Part shown: positions 1 to 8,219 of the stretch, piece after piece
Layout: each line of letters starts with the position of its first letter
Numbering within the stretch: the first letter of the stretch is position 1
Program-made: the position numbers and the translations under genes
NCBI RefSeq assembly: GCF_004792655.1
Contig: NZ_SRZC01000015.1
Location: forward strand, 1 to 64,000
Direction: 5' to 3'
From: Palleniella muris
GTDB taxonomy: Bacteria > Bacteroidota > Bacteroidia > Bacteroidales > Bacteroidaceae
DNA length: 64,000 nt
The notes under the pieces: generated by a model
Seen by the model: the letters and a program-made list of their open reading frames with translations, nothing else
The model's database searches: none
What the model was told of the DNA's origin: nothing

Positions 1-303
1 ATTCAAGGCACAGGTCTGTGCACAACTTCATAATGAACATCTGCTCCGCACTGACAGCATACTGCTTCTTTGACAACAAGCCGGAGGCTATGCCCGTGCA
101 TGTGGAGAAATCAAGCCAGATGGAGCTATTTTAAATGATTTCTTATCCCGAACTTGCGTAATTCGTGGGTTGCTACCCACGGCTACTTTCTTGTCACCGC
201 TAACGCGGTGACAAAGGCAAGCTCGGTTTTGAAGAATAACCTTATAATATGCTAATACAGAACGACTTTACTGCTTGGTATTATTTTTTACCGGACAATA
301 ATA
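1..303 (+). mobile_element. Right end of an insertion sequence, including its terminal inverted repeat
   Basis: The element contains the transposase-like tail, then two perfect hairpins (CGTGGGTTGCTACCCACG near 164 and TTGTCACCGCTAACGCGGTGACAA near 191-214), and ends in TTTTTTACCGGACAATAAT at 285-303. The reverse complement of that end, ATTATTGTCCGGTAAAAAA, is the left end of the element at 32708-33065 and, with a few changes, of the one at 46957-47134. The left boundary is outside the window. Confidence 0.6.
3..134 (+). CDS. C-terminal fragment of a transposase-like protein (cut by window edge)
   Basis: An open frame enters from the left edge and ends at TAA 132-134, giving 43 residues that end in MELF. 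The frame has many basic and aromatic residues (RHRSVHNFIMN near the start), as in the tails of DDE transposases of Bacteroidota insertion sequences. The following 170 bp resemble the body of MITE-like copies elsewhere in the window and finish in an end sequence at 285-303 that those copies share. That context is the main reason for the transposase call; the catalytic part lies outside the window, so the IS family cannot be named. Confidence 0.5.
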   Translation, partial: SRHRSVHNFIMNICSALTAYCFFDNKPEAMPVHVEKSSQMELF

Positions 304-338
304 ATTTGTTATTAAAAGGCACTGCCAACTGAAAATAA

Positions 339-381
339 CGACCTCCCCCGCTATCATGACTTGATGATAGCGGGGGAGGTC
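339..381. terminator. Strong bidirectional terminator hairpin
   Basis: GACCTCCCCCGCTATCATGA pairs perfectly with its inverted copy across a short loop, giving a stem of about 18 bp. It lies just past the stop of the minus-strand gene 448-2961 and probably ends that transcript. The rest of 304-447 shows no gene. Confidence 0.85.
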
Positions 382-447
382 ATTTTATGATGTATGCCAC
401 GGCTTTAGCATTATTTCCTGTGAGGCAATGCCGTGACAGATATGCGC

Positions 448-2961
448 TTAAAGCCTGTCATTGATGACTGTGCGTACCTTGTTGGCAAACTCATCGTAAG
501 TTCCGGACGGCTTCACGATAGGGAGATACTCCACATCGATGTGGCTTGCCTTGATGTGATGCTTGCCACGTGGCAGAGCATCGTAAGCACCACGGATGCA
601 TACAGGCAGCACAGGGATGTCAAGCTCTACGGCGAGGATGGCAAACATCTTCTTGAACTTTCCTATCTCACCTGAGTGGGTGCGTGAGCCTTCAGGGAAA
701 ATCACCACGTTCTTGCCCTGTTTCAGCACCTGGGCGAGTTTCAGGATGGAGTTCTTGAGATTCTTGCGTTCCATGAGGATGATGTTGTTATGGCGTGCAA
801 GATATTTCACAACAGGGTGCTGCACATGCTCCTCTGTGGCGTAGAAATAGTAGTCTTTTATCCTGGAGAAATCAACTCCCGACATTACGAGCGGTCCGTC
901 CATGAAGCTCTGGTGGTTGGCTGCAAGGATGAACGGTCCTTTCTTCGGAATATTCTCTGTGCCTCGCACTTTCAGACTGTTATAGACCTTGAATGAGCCT
1001 TTGAACATCTTGCCGGCAACAGGCAGCATAGGCGATGTCTTTGGCAGTACAAGGTTCATCACAGTGTCATCGTTGAGCAATGTCTTCCAGTCGGTCTCCT
1101 CCATGACAGCCCTTGTCTTGTGGTGTGCGATGTGGTCAGCCATAGCCTTGATGTTAGGGAAATCAGCCATTTTGTCCGTCATCACGGTCATGCCGAAGCT
1201 CTGTTCTATGAAGCCCTGCAAGCTGACTTTGTCAAGGGAGTCAAAGGCAAGGTCAGTCTCGATGTGGGATTCCGGATGCACCGGTAGCTTCTTCTCTGCC
1301 TCGATGTATTTTTTCAGAATCATGAATTCCTCGGAATAAGCAACCTTCTCCGAAGGATTCTGTGTTTCTGCTGACGATGTTTTCCTTTCTGTGCACTCCT
1401 TTACAATGTCCTTGAGCTTGTACCTCTGAATCTTGTCCAATCGTGTCCTTGGGATGTCACCATGGTAGACAAGGATGCGCATCACCTTCTTGTAGTTCTC
1501 CACGGTAAGGTTGTAAGGTTCGATTACCTCGCGCTTCAACGTTTTCTCGATGTCACTGTCTGTCTTGCCCTCAGCCCACAGCTCCTGCGGCACTATTATG
1601 GCAAGGAGCATGTCGTCCTTTTCTGTCACGGCGCACTCCTTTACCTTGTCGGTGTACCTTTCTATATAGAACTCTATCTCGTTAGGCTGCACATTCTTGC
1701 CGTTGGAGAGGACAATGATTTCCTTCTTTCGTCCTGTGATTACGATACGGCCCTTTTCGTCAAAATGTCCAAGGTCGCCTGTATGGAGATATCCGTCCTT
1801 GTCGATTACCTCGGCAGTCTCTTCCGGGCGGTTGTAGTAGCCCGGCATGAGGTTCGGACCTTTTGCACAGATTTCTCCGTCGATAATCTTGCAGTCTACC
1901 GTCGGCAAAGGCAGTCCGGCACATCCCGGAACGATGTCATCGGGGCGTGTGAAGGAAATCATCGGAGCGGTCTCTGTCATGCCGTAGCCTTCGAGGACGT
2001 CAAGGCCGAGAGTGCGCAGTCCGATGCCTATTTCCTTGTCAAGGGCGGCTCCGCCACATACGCAGTAGTCGAGATAGCCGCCCATTTTCTTATGAACCGA
2101 CTGGAATACGAAGCGTGACAGACGGCGGCTGTCAGCCTTGCGGCACATGTTGAACAAGCCGCGTGTGACAGCTTTCTCATCGATTTTCTTCTTTATGCCG
2201 ACATATAGCATCTGCCACAGGCGCGGAACACCGATGAAGATGCCCACTTTTCCACGGCACAGCGTGTCCATAATGTCAGGACCTGTCATGGAAGGGCATA
2301 TCGCCACGCCTCCGCCACACACTATCGGAGCCACGAGAGTGCCGATAAGCGGGAACACATGGTGCAGAGGCAGGAGAATCATTGTCCTGCGCTCGGTGTT
2401 GAAGATTGGCACATCCTTGGATACGCTGTCGATGTTGGCATAGATGTTCTTGTAGGTCAGCATCACACCCTTTGGCGAGCCTGTCGTGCCGGAGGTGTAG
2501 ATGATTATGGCAACATCGTTTGATTGAGGGTTTGGCGTTAGCGATGATGTGTTGACAGGGGCACTGCTGACGCTTGCCTGCTCATGGTCGTCAATGATGA
2601 TAATCTGCATTTCAACCGCTGCCTCGTCCATCGCTTTGCGCAGGGTCTCGACATGTGACAGTGATGTCCATACCGCGACAGGCTTGCAGTCGTCAAGTAT
2701 GTATGCCACATCCATTACTGTCGCTGCGGCGTCAACCGGCACGGCGATGCACTTGTTCTGCCATACTGCAAAGAAAGCGTAGCCCCATCCTTCACGGTTC
2801 TCGCTGAAAATGACCACCTTGGGGACTTCGTTGACCATGGTCTGCCAATCCTTTCGTTTCGGTGTGTAGGATGCAAAGTGATTGATGCGCTGTGCCATCT
2901 CCTTATATGACACATGGTGCTCACCGGCGATGATTGCGGTTTGTTCAAGATTTTCTATCAT
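448..2961 (-). CDS. Fused acyl-CoA/acyl-ACP synthetase, acyl carrier and 1-acylglycerol-3-phosphate acyltransferase
   Basis: An 837-residue protein with three parts. Residues 1-520 are an AMP-forming synthetase: nucleotide loop YTSGTTGSPKG at 155-165, EGYGMTETAP near 324-333, YLHTGDLG near 391 and GRKKEIIVLSNGKNV near 410. Residues about 545-615 are an acyl-carrier domain with the phosphopantetheine serine in FDSL (Ser575). Residues about 640-837 are a PlsC-type acyltransferase with NHQSFMD (His683, Asp688) and FPEGSR (755-760). It probably activates a fatty acid, holds it on its own carrier domain and transfers it to lysophospholipid, as Aas-type enzymes recycle membrane lipid. The domain order is the reverse of E. 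coli Aas, which has the acyltransferase first and no carrier. Acceptor and fatty acid are not known. It is transcribed alone, divergent from the epimerase gene. Confidence 0.85.
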   Translation of the reverse strand: MIENLEQTAIIAGEHHVSYKEMAQRINHFASYTPKRKDWQTMVNEVPKVVIFSENREGWGYAFFAVWQNKCIAVPVDAAATVMDVAYILDDCKPVAVWTSLSHVETLRKAMDEAAVEMQIIIIDDHEQASVSSAPVNTSSLTPNPQSNDVAIIIYTSGTTGSPKGVMLTYKNIYANIDSVSKDVPIFNTERRTMILLPLHHVFPLIGTLVAPIVCGGGVAICPSMTGPDIMDTLCRGKVGIFIGVPRLWQMLYVGIKKKIDEKAVTRGLFNMCRKADSRRLSRFVFQSVHKKMGGYLDYCVCGGAALDKEIGIGLRTLGLDVLEGYGMTETAPMISFTRPDDIVPGCAGLPLPTVDCKIIDGEICAKGPNLMPGYYNRPEETAEVIDKDGYLHTGDLGHFDEKGRIVITGRKKEIIVLSNGKNVQPNEIEFYIERYTDKVKECAVTEKDDMLLAIIVPQELWAEGKTDSDIEKTLKREVIEPYNLTVENYKKVMRILVYHGDIPRTRLDKIQRYKLKDIVKECTERKTSSAETQNPSEKVAYSEEFMILKKYIEAEKKLPVHPESHIETDLAFDSLDKVSLQGFIEQSFGMTVMTDKMADFPNIKAMADHIAHHKTRAVMEETDWKTLLNDDTVMNLVLPKTSPMLPVAGKMFKGSFKVYNSLKVRGTENIPKKGPFILAANHQSFMDGPLVMSGVDFSRIKDYYFYATEEHVQHPVVKYLARHNNIILMERKNLKNSILKLAQVLKQGKNVVIFPEGSRTHSGEIGKFKKMFAILAVELDIPVLPVCIRGAYDALPRGKHHIKASHIDVEYLPIVKPSGTYDEFANKVRTVINDRL

Positions 2962-3017
2962 TGTCTTGTCGCTGTTGATATGGTTGTTTTTATTTAGCGA
3001 ATAGTTTGTTTTGGTCG

Positions 3018-3025
3018 CAAAATTA
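3018..3025 (-). promoter_or_regulatory. -7 element of the promoter for the acyltransferase fusion gene
   Basis: On the minus strand the sequence reads TAATTTTG, matching the Bacteroidota -7 consensus TAnnTTTG, about 57 bp before the start codon. No convincing TTTG -33 partner was placed. Confidence 0.5.
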
Positions 3026-3321
3026 CAAAAATTGTTCCAAATTTCTGTAAAACATGTTGCAAATTATATATTGTTAACAGAGAAGCGGTGCTTGGTTGTT
3101 GTTTTTGTGAAGATAATGCAAACCGAACGTGATGGAACTTGTTCCAAACTGCCGAGTTGCATCTTATATTATGCAAAGTTACATAAATATTTTAAATAAG
3201 GTGCATTCTTGTTGAAAAAATGATGCCGGGACTATGAATTTTTATTTATTTGCCCATGCGTTTGTGCCGTTTCGCCGATTACGCAAGGACAGTTGGCTTA
3301 ATGTGCTGTGATTAAGGGCGT

Positions 3322-3409
3322 TGCGAAAGGTTACCTTTTACAAGGTGAAGTGTTACCTTTTGTATGGTTAACTGTTACCTTTCACCATGCAAAAGGTTAC
3401 CTTCCGTAT
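3322..3409. repeat. Array A: four 22-bp palindromic units (intergenic)
   Basis: Cores GTTACC start at 3330, 3352, 3374 and 3396, exactly 22 bp apart. Each sits in an imperfect palindrome close to GYRAAAGGTWACCTTTYRC. All four cores here are TTAC type. The array lies in the divergent region between the acyltransferase fusion and the epimerase gene; a weak fifth unit may follow at 3418. Four related arrays occur in this window. Confidence 0.85.
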
Positions 3410-3493
3410 GCCAATCACTCCTTTTCGGCAAATAAATGAGTGGCAAAGTGAATAGTTTTCAGATATTTGCTGTGTTTTTCTGATAACTTTTTG

Positions 3494-3501
3494 TAACTTT
3501 G
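3494..3501 (+). promoter_or_regulatory. -7 element of the epimerase gene promoter
   Basis: TAACTTTG followed by CA, 53 bp before the start codon at 3555. A TTTG at 3466-3469 could be the -33 element, although the 24-bp gap is slightly long. Confidence 0.6.
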
Positions 3502-3554
3502 CAAAAGATAAGTGATTGGACTTTTTGCAGGCAAACGATATAATATTATAAGTC

Positions 3555-4439
3555 ATGGAAATTGTATTGAAGAACGACAGACTGCGTGTTGTGGTGGACA
3601 CACACGGAGCGGAAATAACTAAAGTTGGGCTTTTTGCCGACGGCAGAGCCGTGAAGGACTGCGTTTGGGACGGCAATCCTCGCTGGTGGAAGCGTCACAC
3701 ACCGGTGCTTTTCCCGATAGTCGGTGCGTTGTGGCATGGCGTCATGCGCCACAAGGGCTGCGAATATGCCATGGGGCAGCACGGTTTTGCGCGCGACTCG
3801 GAGTTTGAAGTGGTGGCAGCGACGGATGATTTCGTGGAGATGCGTTTGGCAAGTTCGGAGGAGACATTGAAGGTTTATCCATTCTGTTTTGAGCTTTCCA
3901 TGAAGCATGAAATCTTCGCCGACGGCACGATTACGACCTCTTGGCGCGTTGCGAACACAGGTTCTGAGGAGATGCATTTCCAGATTGGCGGTCATCCGGC
4001 ATATCTTCTTCCCGTTTCCGAGTCGGGAGGGTACGAAGGCACGGTGAGATTGTCCGGCGGCAAGCAGCCTTATCGTCTGACAACGATTGAGGCAGAGGGA
4101 TGTGTCGCTCAGGGATATACTGCTTTTGAAGGGGATGTAATCACGATAGCTCCTGACACTTTTGCCCATGACGCTTTCATTTTTGAGACTCCGTGTCCAG
4201 ACACTGTCACGTTGTGCGACGGCACCGGCAAGGAATTGCTTGTGTTCCGTGCCGACTGTCCTGCGCTTGGCATCTGGGCGCCGGGAAGAGACGAGATCGC
4301 CCCCTTTGTCTGCATAGAGCCTTGGTGGGGACGCACTGACCGTGTGGGCTACGAGGGTGACATCGCCGACCGCGAGTATATGCAGCACCTTGCACCGTCA
4401 GCTTCCGCAACAGGTTGTTGGTCAGTGACTTTTAAGTGA
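3555..4439 (+). CDS. Aldose 1-epimerase family protein (LacX-like)
   Basis: A 294-residue cytosolic protein of the galactose-mutarotase superfamily. Family features visible are HGAEITKVG near the N-terminus, HTPVLFPIVG (residues 52-61), GQHGFARDSEF (residues 77-87), the conserved GGHPAYLLP histidine in the middle and ICIEPWWGRTD-like C-terminal residues. Members interconvert sugar anomers or hexose-6-phosphates; the LacX-type branch has no firmly established substrate. The ATG at 3555 fits the length of the family and follows a clear promoter. It is not in an operon with the decayed genes downstream. The specific sugar cannot be read from sequence. Confidence 0.8.
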   Translation: MEIVLKNDRLRVVVDTHGAEITKVGLFADGRAVKDCVWDGNPRWWKRHTPVLFPIVGALWHGVMRHKGCEYAMGQHGFARDSEFEVVAATDDFVEMRLASSEETLKVYPFCFELSMKHEIFADGTITTSWRVANTGSEEMHFQIGGHPAYLLPVSESGGYEGTVRLSGGKQPYRLTTIEAEGCVAQGYTAFEGDVITIAPDTFAHDAFIFETPCPDTVTLCDGTGKELLVFRADCPALGIWAPGRDEIAPFVCIEPWWGRTDRVGYEGDIADREYMQHLAPSASATGCWSVTFK

Positions 4440-4553
4440 GTTGCCGGCATCCCTTTCTGTGCTTGAAGCAAATGTAAAACAAGATTCTTTTAGGTAAAGC
4501 GGACTATGGACAACTTTCTTTTTCAGCAACGAATACCAACAGAGAATAGATGA

Positions 4554-4769
4554 GCGACCGGAAAGCGACCAGAAAACAGTTTGCAAGAACAAGAGGAAGC
4601 CATTGTAGAACTTATTCAAGCCAACCCCTATATTTCCAGAAAAGAGATTGCCAGACAGTTGGATATACATGAAAGCAGTGTGAAACGCCGTCTGGCATCA
4701 CTTCAGGAGCGCAATGTGATACGGCGTGTTGGTGCTGCAAAGGGCGGTTATTGGCAAGTAATAAAGTAA
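4554..4769 (+). pseudogene. Remnant of a winged-helix DNA-binding C-terminus (AlbA/RecG-like regulator family)
   Basis: A frame starting after TGA 4551-4553 has no ATG, only TTG at 4581, and encodes about 62 residues including ISRKEIARQLDIHESSVKRR and LQERNVIRRVG. This is the helix-turn-helix that ends many AlbA_2/HATPase regulators. The next pseudogene ends with a similar module (TRKGLCENIPGVT...LSRLQELGIIKREG). It therefore looks like the last part of a second, older copy whose front is gone. It overlaps the start of the following pseudogene by 19 bp. Confidence 0.55.
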
Positions 4770-5972
4770 AAGAAATAAACAGGAACGAACTGAATAACAC
4801 TTTACTGTGTGGAGAACGCATATCCTTGGAGTGCAAGAAAGCAAAGAATGAAGTCCCGAAGTCTGTTTGGGAAACTTATTCTTCGTTTGCAAACACATTA
4901 GGCGGTGACATATTGCTTGGTGTGGAAGAGCACTTGTCGGCTGAGGATAATGCCGGACGCTTTACTGTTGTGGGCGTTGATAATCCGATGAAGATAAAAA
5001 CGGACTTGTGGAATACGATGAACAGTGACAAGGTCAGTTGCAATGTGCTTGTGGATGACGATGTGTCAGAGATAGATGTGGATGGCAAGGTTGTGGTTTG
5101 CATTCATGTTCCGTAAGCGGATTTCACACAACGCCCTGTATATATCAATGGCAATCCTATAAAAGGTTCGTTCCGCAGAAACCATGAAGGAGACTATCAT
5201 TGCACGGAAGAGGATGTCAGAGCTATGATGCGCGATGCCAATGTGGAAGGCAACGACAGTATGCTGGTGGAGTACTATGGCATGGACGATATTGACCCGG
5301 ATTCACTGCGCCAATACCGCACAGAGTTTCGTGTTCTCAACAGCGGGCATACTTCAGCATGAGGCTGTACGAGAAGCATTTACGAATTCCATTATCCATT
5401 CAGATGTGTTCTTGTCAGGCGGGGTTCTTCGTATAGACAAATACGATGACCGGCTGTGTTTCCGCAATCCGGGTATATTGAAACTTCCCATGGAGCAGGT
5501 TTACGCCGGTGGCAGTTCCAAGGCGCGTAACCCTAAAATGCAGAATATGCTCCGTATGATAGGCTATGGAGAGAACCTTGGGTCAGGCTTCCCTAAGATT
5601 CTTGCAGCATGGAAAGAGGCAGGCTGGCAGGAACCGTTGTTGGAGAACTGTTTGGAATTGGATGAGGTAAGGCTTACATTGTTCATTCCTTTTGTGGAAA
5701 CCATACAAGACCCCATACAAGAAACTACCCAAGAAACTATACAAAAGACTATACAAAACTTGACAGAGCAGCAGCAAAGTATATTGTTATATGTAAAAAA
5801 CAATCCAAACGCTACGCGGAAAGGGCTTTGTGAAAATATTCCCGGCGTGACAATGGGAGGAGTAATCTACAATCTCTCCCGTCTTCAGGAACTTGGAATT
5901 ATTAAGAGGGAAGGAGGTCGCAAGCTGGGATATTGGAAAATCTTGGTTGATTTGAAGAATGGTGATGTTTAA
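4751..5972 (+). pseudogene. Broken AlbA_2-domain / RecG-like putative transcriptional regulator
   Basis: Homology-like protein sequence runs across the whole span but the frame is broken twice. The first part (4751-5113) is a Schlafen/AlbA_2 domain with SLECKKAKNEVPKSVWETYS and NTLGGDILLGVEE. It stops at TAA 5114-5116, exactly where the same frame continues ADFTQRPVYINGNPIKGSF. That frame runs to TGA near 5358. The C-terminal part continues in another frame from about 5341: HEAVREAFTNSIIHSD (HATPase-like), GENLGSGFPKIL, a Thr/Gln-rich linker of repeated IQET units, then a winged helix. The section normally between LNSGH and HEAVREA appears deleted, with the frame change at the junction. Family members are thought to be DNA-binding regulators; this copy should be inactive. 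Confidence 0.75.
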
Positions 5973-6948
5973 GAAAAACAAAAGTGTTGAGATTATAGAT
6001 ATGTTTTCGACTCATAGAGTTTCGGCACAGTTTCGGTCTGCATTCCGTCCTGCTACAACGACGACGGTGTGGCTGTTGAAGATAATGCTGCCTATATCGT
6101 TGGTGGTGAGGATGTTGCAGTACTATGGCGTGATAGCATGGCTGGCGCAGTATCTTGATGTCGTCTTCCAATATATCGGACTGCCCGGAGCGTCAGCGAT
6201 AGCATTCCTTACAGGTGCTTCGGTGACAACATACGCCGGTCTTGCCGTAATGCTTAGTATGGAACTAACCATGCGCGAGGCTACGATAATAGCGATTATG
6301 ATGCTCCTTTGCCATGCCCTCCCGTTGGAGTGCGCGGTGGTGAAGCGTGTCGGCTCCAATCCTTGGGAAATGGCAGCGCTGAGAATCGTGGCAGCCTTTG
6401 CTGCCGCCTTGTTCCTGAATGCTGTGCTTCCGGAGATGACTAATCCATTTGTGGCTCATCCAGAGGCTGATGCAGAGGGGACGGTGTGGACTGTTATGGA
6501 GTTGTGGCTGCTTGCTTCAATGAAGCTATCATTGATGATTTACTTGCTGATTTACAGTCTCATGGTTGTACAGCGTCTGCTCAGTGAGTTTGGTGTTATG
6601 CCTTTGCTTGACAAACCGTTGCGTCCGGTGATGCTCCTGTTCGGTCTGCCGGAAAACTCAGCTTACCTTTGGCTTGTAGGTAATGTCCTTGGGATCAGTT
6701 ATGGGTCGGCAATGATGTTGGATTTGGAGGATTCCGGTGCGATAACCAAGGAAGAGGCAAACGAAGTGAACTACCACCTGATAATGAACCATTCGATGCT
6801 TGAGGACACACTTGTGTTCTCGGCGGTAGGCATATCAGCGTTTTGGATACTTTTTGTCCGTATGCTCTTTGCCTTTCTTCTTGTTTGGAGCCGTAGACTT
6901 CTTGGATTGTCCTTCAGAAAATGCAAAACAGTCTCTAAAAAAGGTTAA
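5959..6948 (+). CDS. Nucleoside-recognition (Gate) domain membrane protein
   Basis: A polytopic inner-membrane protein of 329 residues, or 327 if translation starts at the second ATG (5965). Several hydrophobic segments are visible, with Gate-domain features such as GASAIAFLTGASVTTYAGLAV and the C-terminal half around GNVLGISYGSAMM. Family members resemble nucleoside transporters and spore-maturation proteins, but the transported substrate is unknown. The start overlaps the last 14 bp of the pseudogene upstream. It opens the co-directional run that continues with ftsX, which has its own promoter. Confidence 0.75.
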   Translation: MVMFKKNKSVEIIDMFSTHRVSAQFRSAFRPATTTTVWLLKIMLPISLVVRMLQYYGVIAWLAQYLDVVFQYIGLPGASAIAFLTGASVTTYAGLAVMLSMELTMREATIIAIMMLLCHALPLECAVVKRVGSNPWEMAALRIVAAFAAALFLNAVLPEMTNPFVAHPEADAEGTVWTVMELWLLASMKLSLMIYLLIYSLMVVQRLLSEFGVMPLLDKPLRPVMLLFGLPENSAYLWLVGNVLGISYGSAMMLDLEDSGAITKEEANEVNYHLIMNHSMLEDTLVFSAVGISAFWILFVRMLFAFLLVWSRRLLGLSFRKCKTVSKKG

Positions 6949-6952
6949 TCTC

Positions 6953-6983
6953 TTGCGCGCGTGATTTTTTTTGAGTAACTTTG
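6953..6983 (+). promoter_or_regulatory. Promoter of the ftsX-DUF3098-uppP-truB run
   Basis: TTG at 6953-6955, then 20 bp, then TAACTTTG at 6976-6983. Transcription should begin near 6990. This places the TTG at 6971 inside the promoter and argues for the GTG at 7010 as the ftsX start. Confidence 0.75.
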
Positions 6984-7009
6984 CACATTATTTTGTAAAT
7001 TGGATAAAA

Positions 7010-7894
7010 GTGGCAAAAAATAAACGCAAGAAGAAATATGGTCGTCATGGTGGCTTGCAGGTGGTAACACTGTGCATAAGCACATCACTCGTGCTCATAC
7101 TTTTGGGTATGGTGGTTTTCTCTGTCCTCACGGCTCACAATCTGTCGAGTTATGTGAAGGAAAACCTTACCGTGACTGTCATGCTCAGTGAGGATATGAC
7201 GCAGCCGGAAGCTCATAAACTTTGTGTGAAGTTGAAGCGCCGCCCTTATATAGCACATACGACATATATCAGCCCCGAGCAGGCTCTTAAGGAGCATGTG
7301 AAGGCAATGGGATCCGACCCTACGGAATTTCTTGGCGGCAACCCTTTCGTTGGAAGCATAGAGATGCAGATGAATGCCGATTATGCCAACAGTGATTCCC
7401 TGAAATGGATTACCAAAGAACTGAAATCCAACGCGAAAGTCACGGACATAACATACCAGAAGGACTTGATGGACCAGGTTAATGACAACCTGAAGAAGAC
7501 CAGCATCGTGCTTCTTGTGCTTGCTGCGCTGCTGACTTTTGTGTCATTCTCTTTGGTGAACAACACTGTGCGCCTCAGTGTCTATGCACGCCGCTTTTCC
7601 ATCCATACCATGAAGCTTGTCGGTGCGTCATGGGGATTCATCCGTTGGCCATTTATCAGGCGGGCTCTTCTCATAGGTTTGCTGGCAGGTGTTGTGGCGG
7701 ATGTTGTCCTTGCGGCATGCCTGTATGGACTGTATACCGTTGAGCCGGGCATACTCGTCGTTGCCGATTGGGTGGTTATGGCAGTCACGGGAGGGGCGGT
7801 ACTTGTCTTCGGACTTGTGATTACATCGGTGTGCTCTTCGCTTTCTGTCAACAAGTTCCTGAAAATGAAAGCCGGGGATTTGTACAAGATTTAG
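7010..7894 (+). CDS. ftsX: Cell-division permease-like protein FtsX
   Basis: A 294-residue protein counted from GTG 7010 (first residues MAKNKRKKKYGRHGG). The open frame extends to TTG 6971, but that codon lies within the -7 element. Topology is typical of FtsX: one membrane helix near residues 20-45, an extracytoplasmic domain of about 120 residues, then three helices in the C-terminal half around LLVLAALLTFVSFSLVNN, ALLIGLLAGVVADVVLA and WVVMAVTGGAVLVFGLV. With the ATPase FtsE it forms a complex that activates peptidoglycan hydrolases at division. FtsE is not adjacent here. The genes after it form a conserved Bacteroidales neighbourhood. Confidence 0.9.
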   Translation: MAKNKRKKKYGRHGGLQVVTLCISTSLVLILLGMVVFSVLTAHNLSSYVKENLTVTVMLSEDMTQPEAHKLCVKLKRRPYIAHTTYISPEQALKEHVKAMGSDPTEFLGGNPFVGSIEMQMNADYANSDSLKWITKELKSNAKVTDITYQKDLMDQVNDNLKKTSIVLLVLAALLTFVSFSLVNNTVRLSVYARRFSIHTMKLVGASWGFIRWPFIRRALLIGLLAGVVADVVLAACLYGLYTVEPGILVVADWVVMAVTGGAVLVFGLVITSVCSSLSVNKFLKMKAGDLYKI

Positions 7895-7946
7895 CATTAA
7901 GCCGGTAAATGTTTGTATTTGAGGTAAACAAAATAATTTTTTATAC

Positions 7947-8180
7947 ATGGATAAGAAAAATCTTGCATTCGGCAAAGAAAATTTCATAGCTCTTGGAATT
8001 GGCTTTGTTATTGTCGTCATCGGATTGCTGCTCATGTGTGGCAGCAGTTCCACAGTGGAACATTACAATGCGGACATCTTCAGTGTGCGTCGCATAAAGG
8101 TTGCTCCGGTTGTGACAGTAGTTGGTTTTGTATCAATAATTTATGCAATCATACGCAAGCCAAAAGATACAGTAGAATAG
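7947..8180 (+). CDS. DUF3098 small membrane protein
   Basis: A 77-residue protein with two hydrophobic helices (IALGIGFVIVVIGLLLMCG and VAPVVTVVGFVSIIYAI) joined by a short loop containing the family-like FSVRRIKVAP segment. DUF3098 proteins have no established function but are regularly found between ftsX and uppP in Bacteroidota, as here, which suggests a role in envelope or division. Spacing is 52 bp from ftsX and 39 bp to uppP, consistent with one transcript. Confidence 0.85.
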   Translation: MDKKNLAFGKENFIALGIGFVIVVIGLLLMCGSSSTVEHYNADIFSVRRIKVAPVVTVVGFVSIIYAIIRKPKDTVE

Positions 8181-8219
8181 GGAAACGGCAAAAAAAACAC
8201 ATAACGCTAAAAAGAAACT

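Noticed and set aside
1462..2118. A 218-codon plus-strand frame within the acyltransferase fusion
   Set aside because: Antisense shadow of the synthetase domain, which carries all catalytic motifs on the minus strand.
6971..7009. TTG 6971 as ftsX start
   Set aside because: The TTG is 5 bp before the -7 element, upstream of the expected transcription start; GTG 7010 is used. The same reasoning removes TTG 40739 and TTG 49926 as starts.
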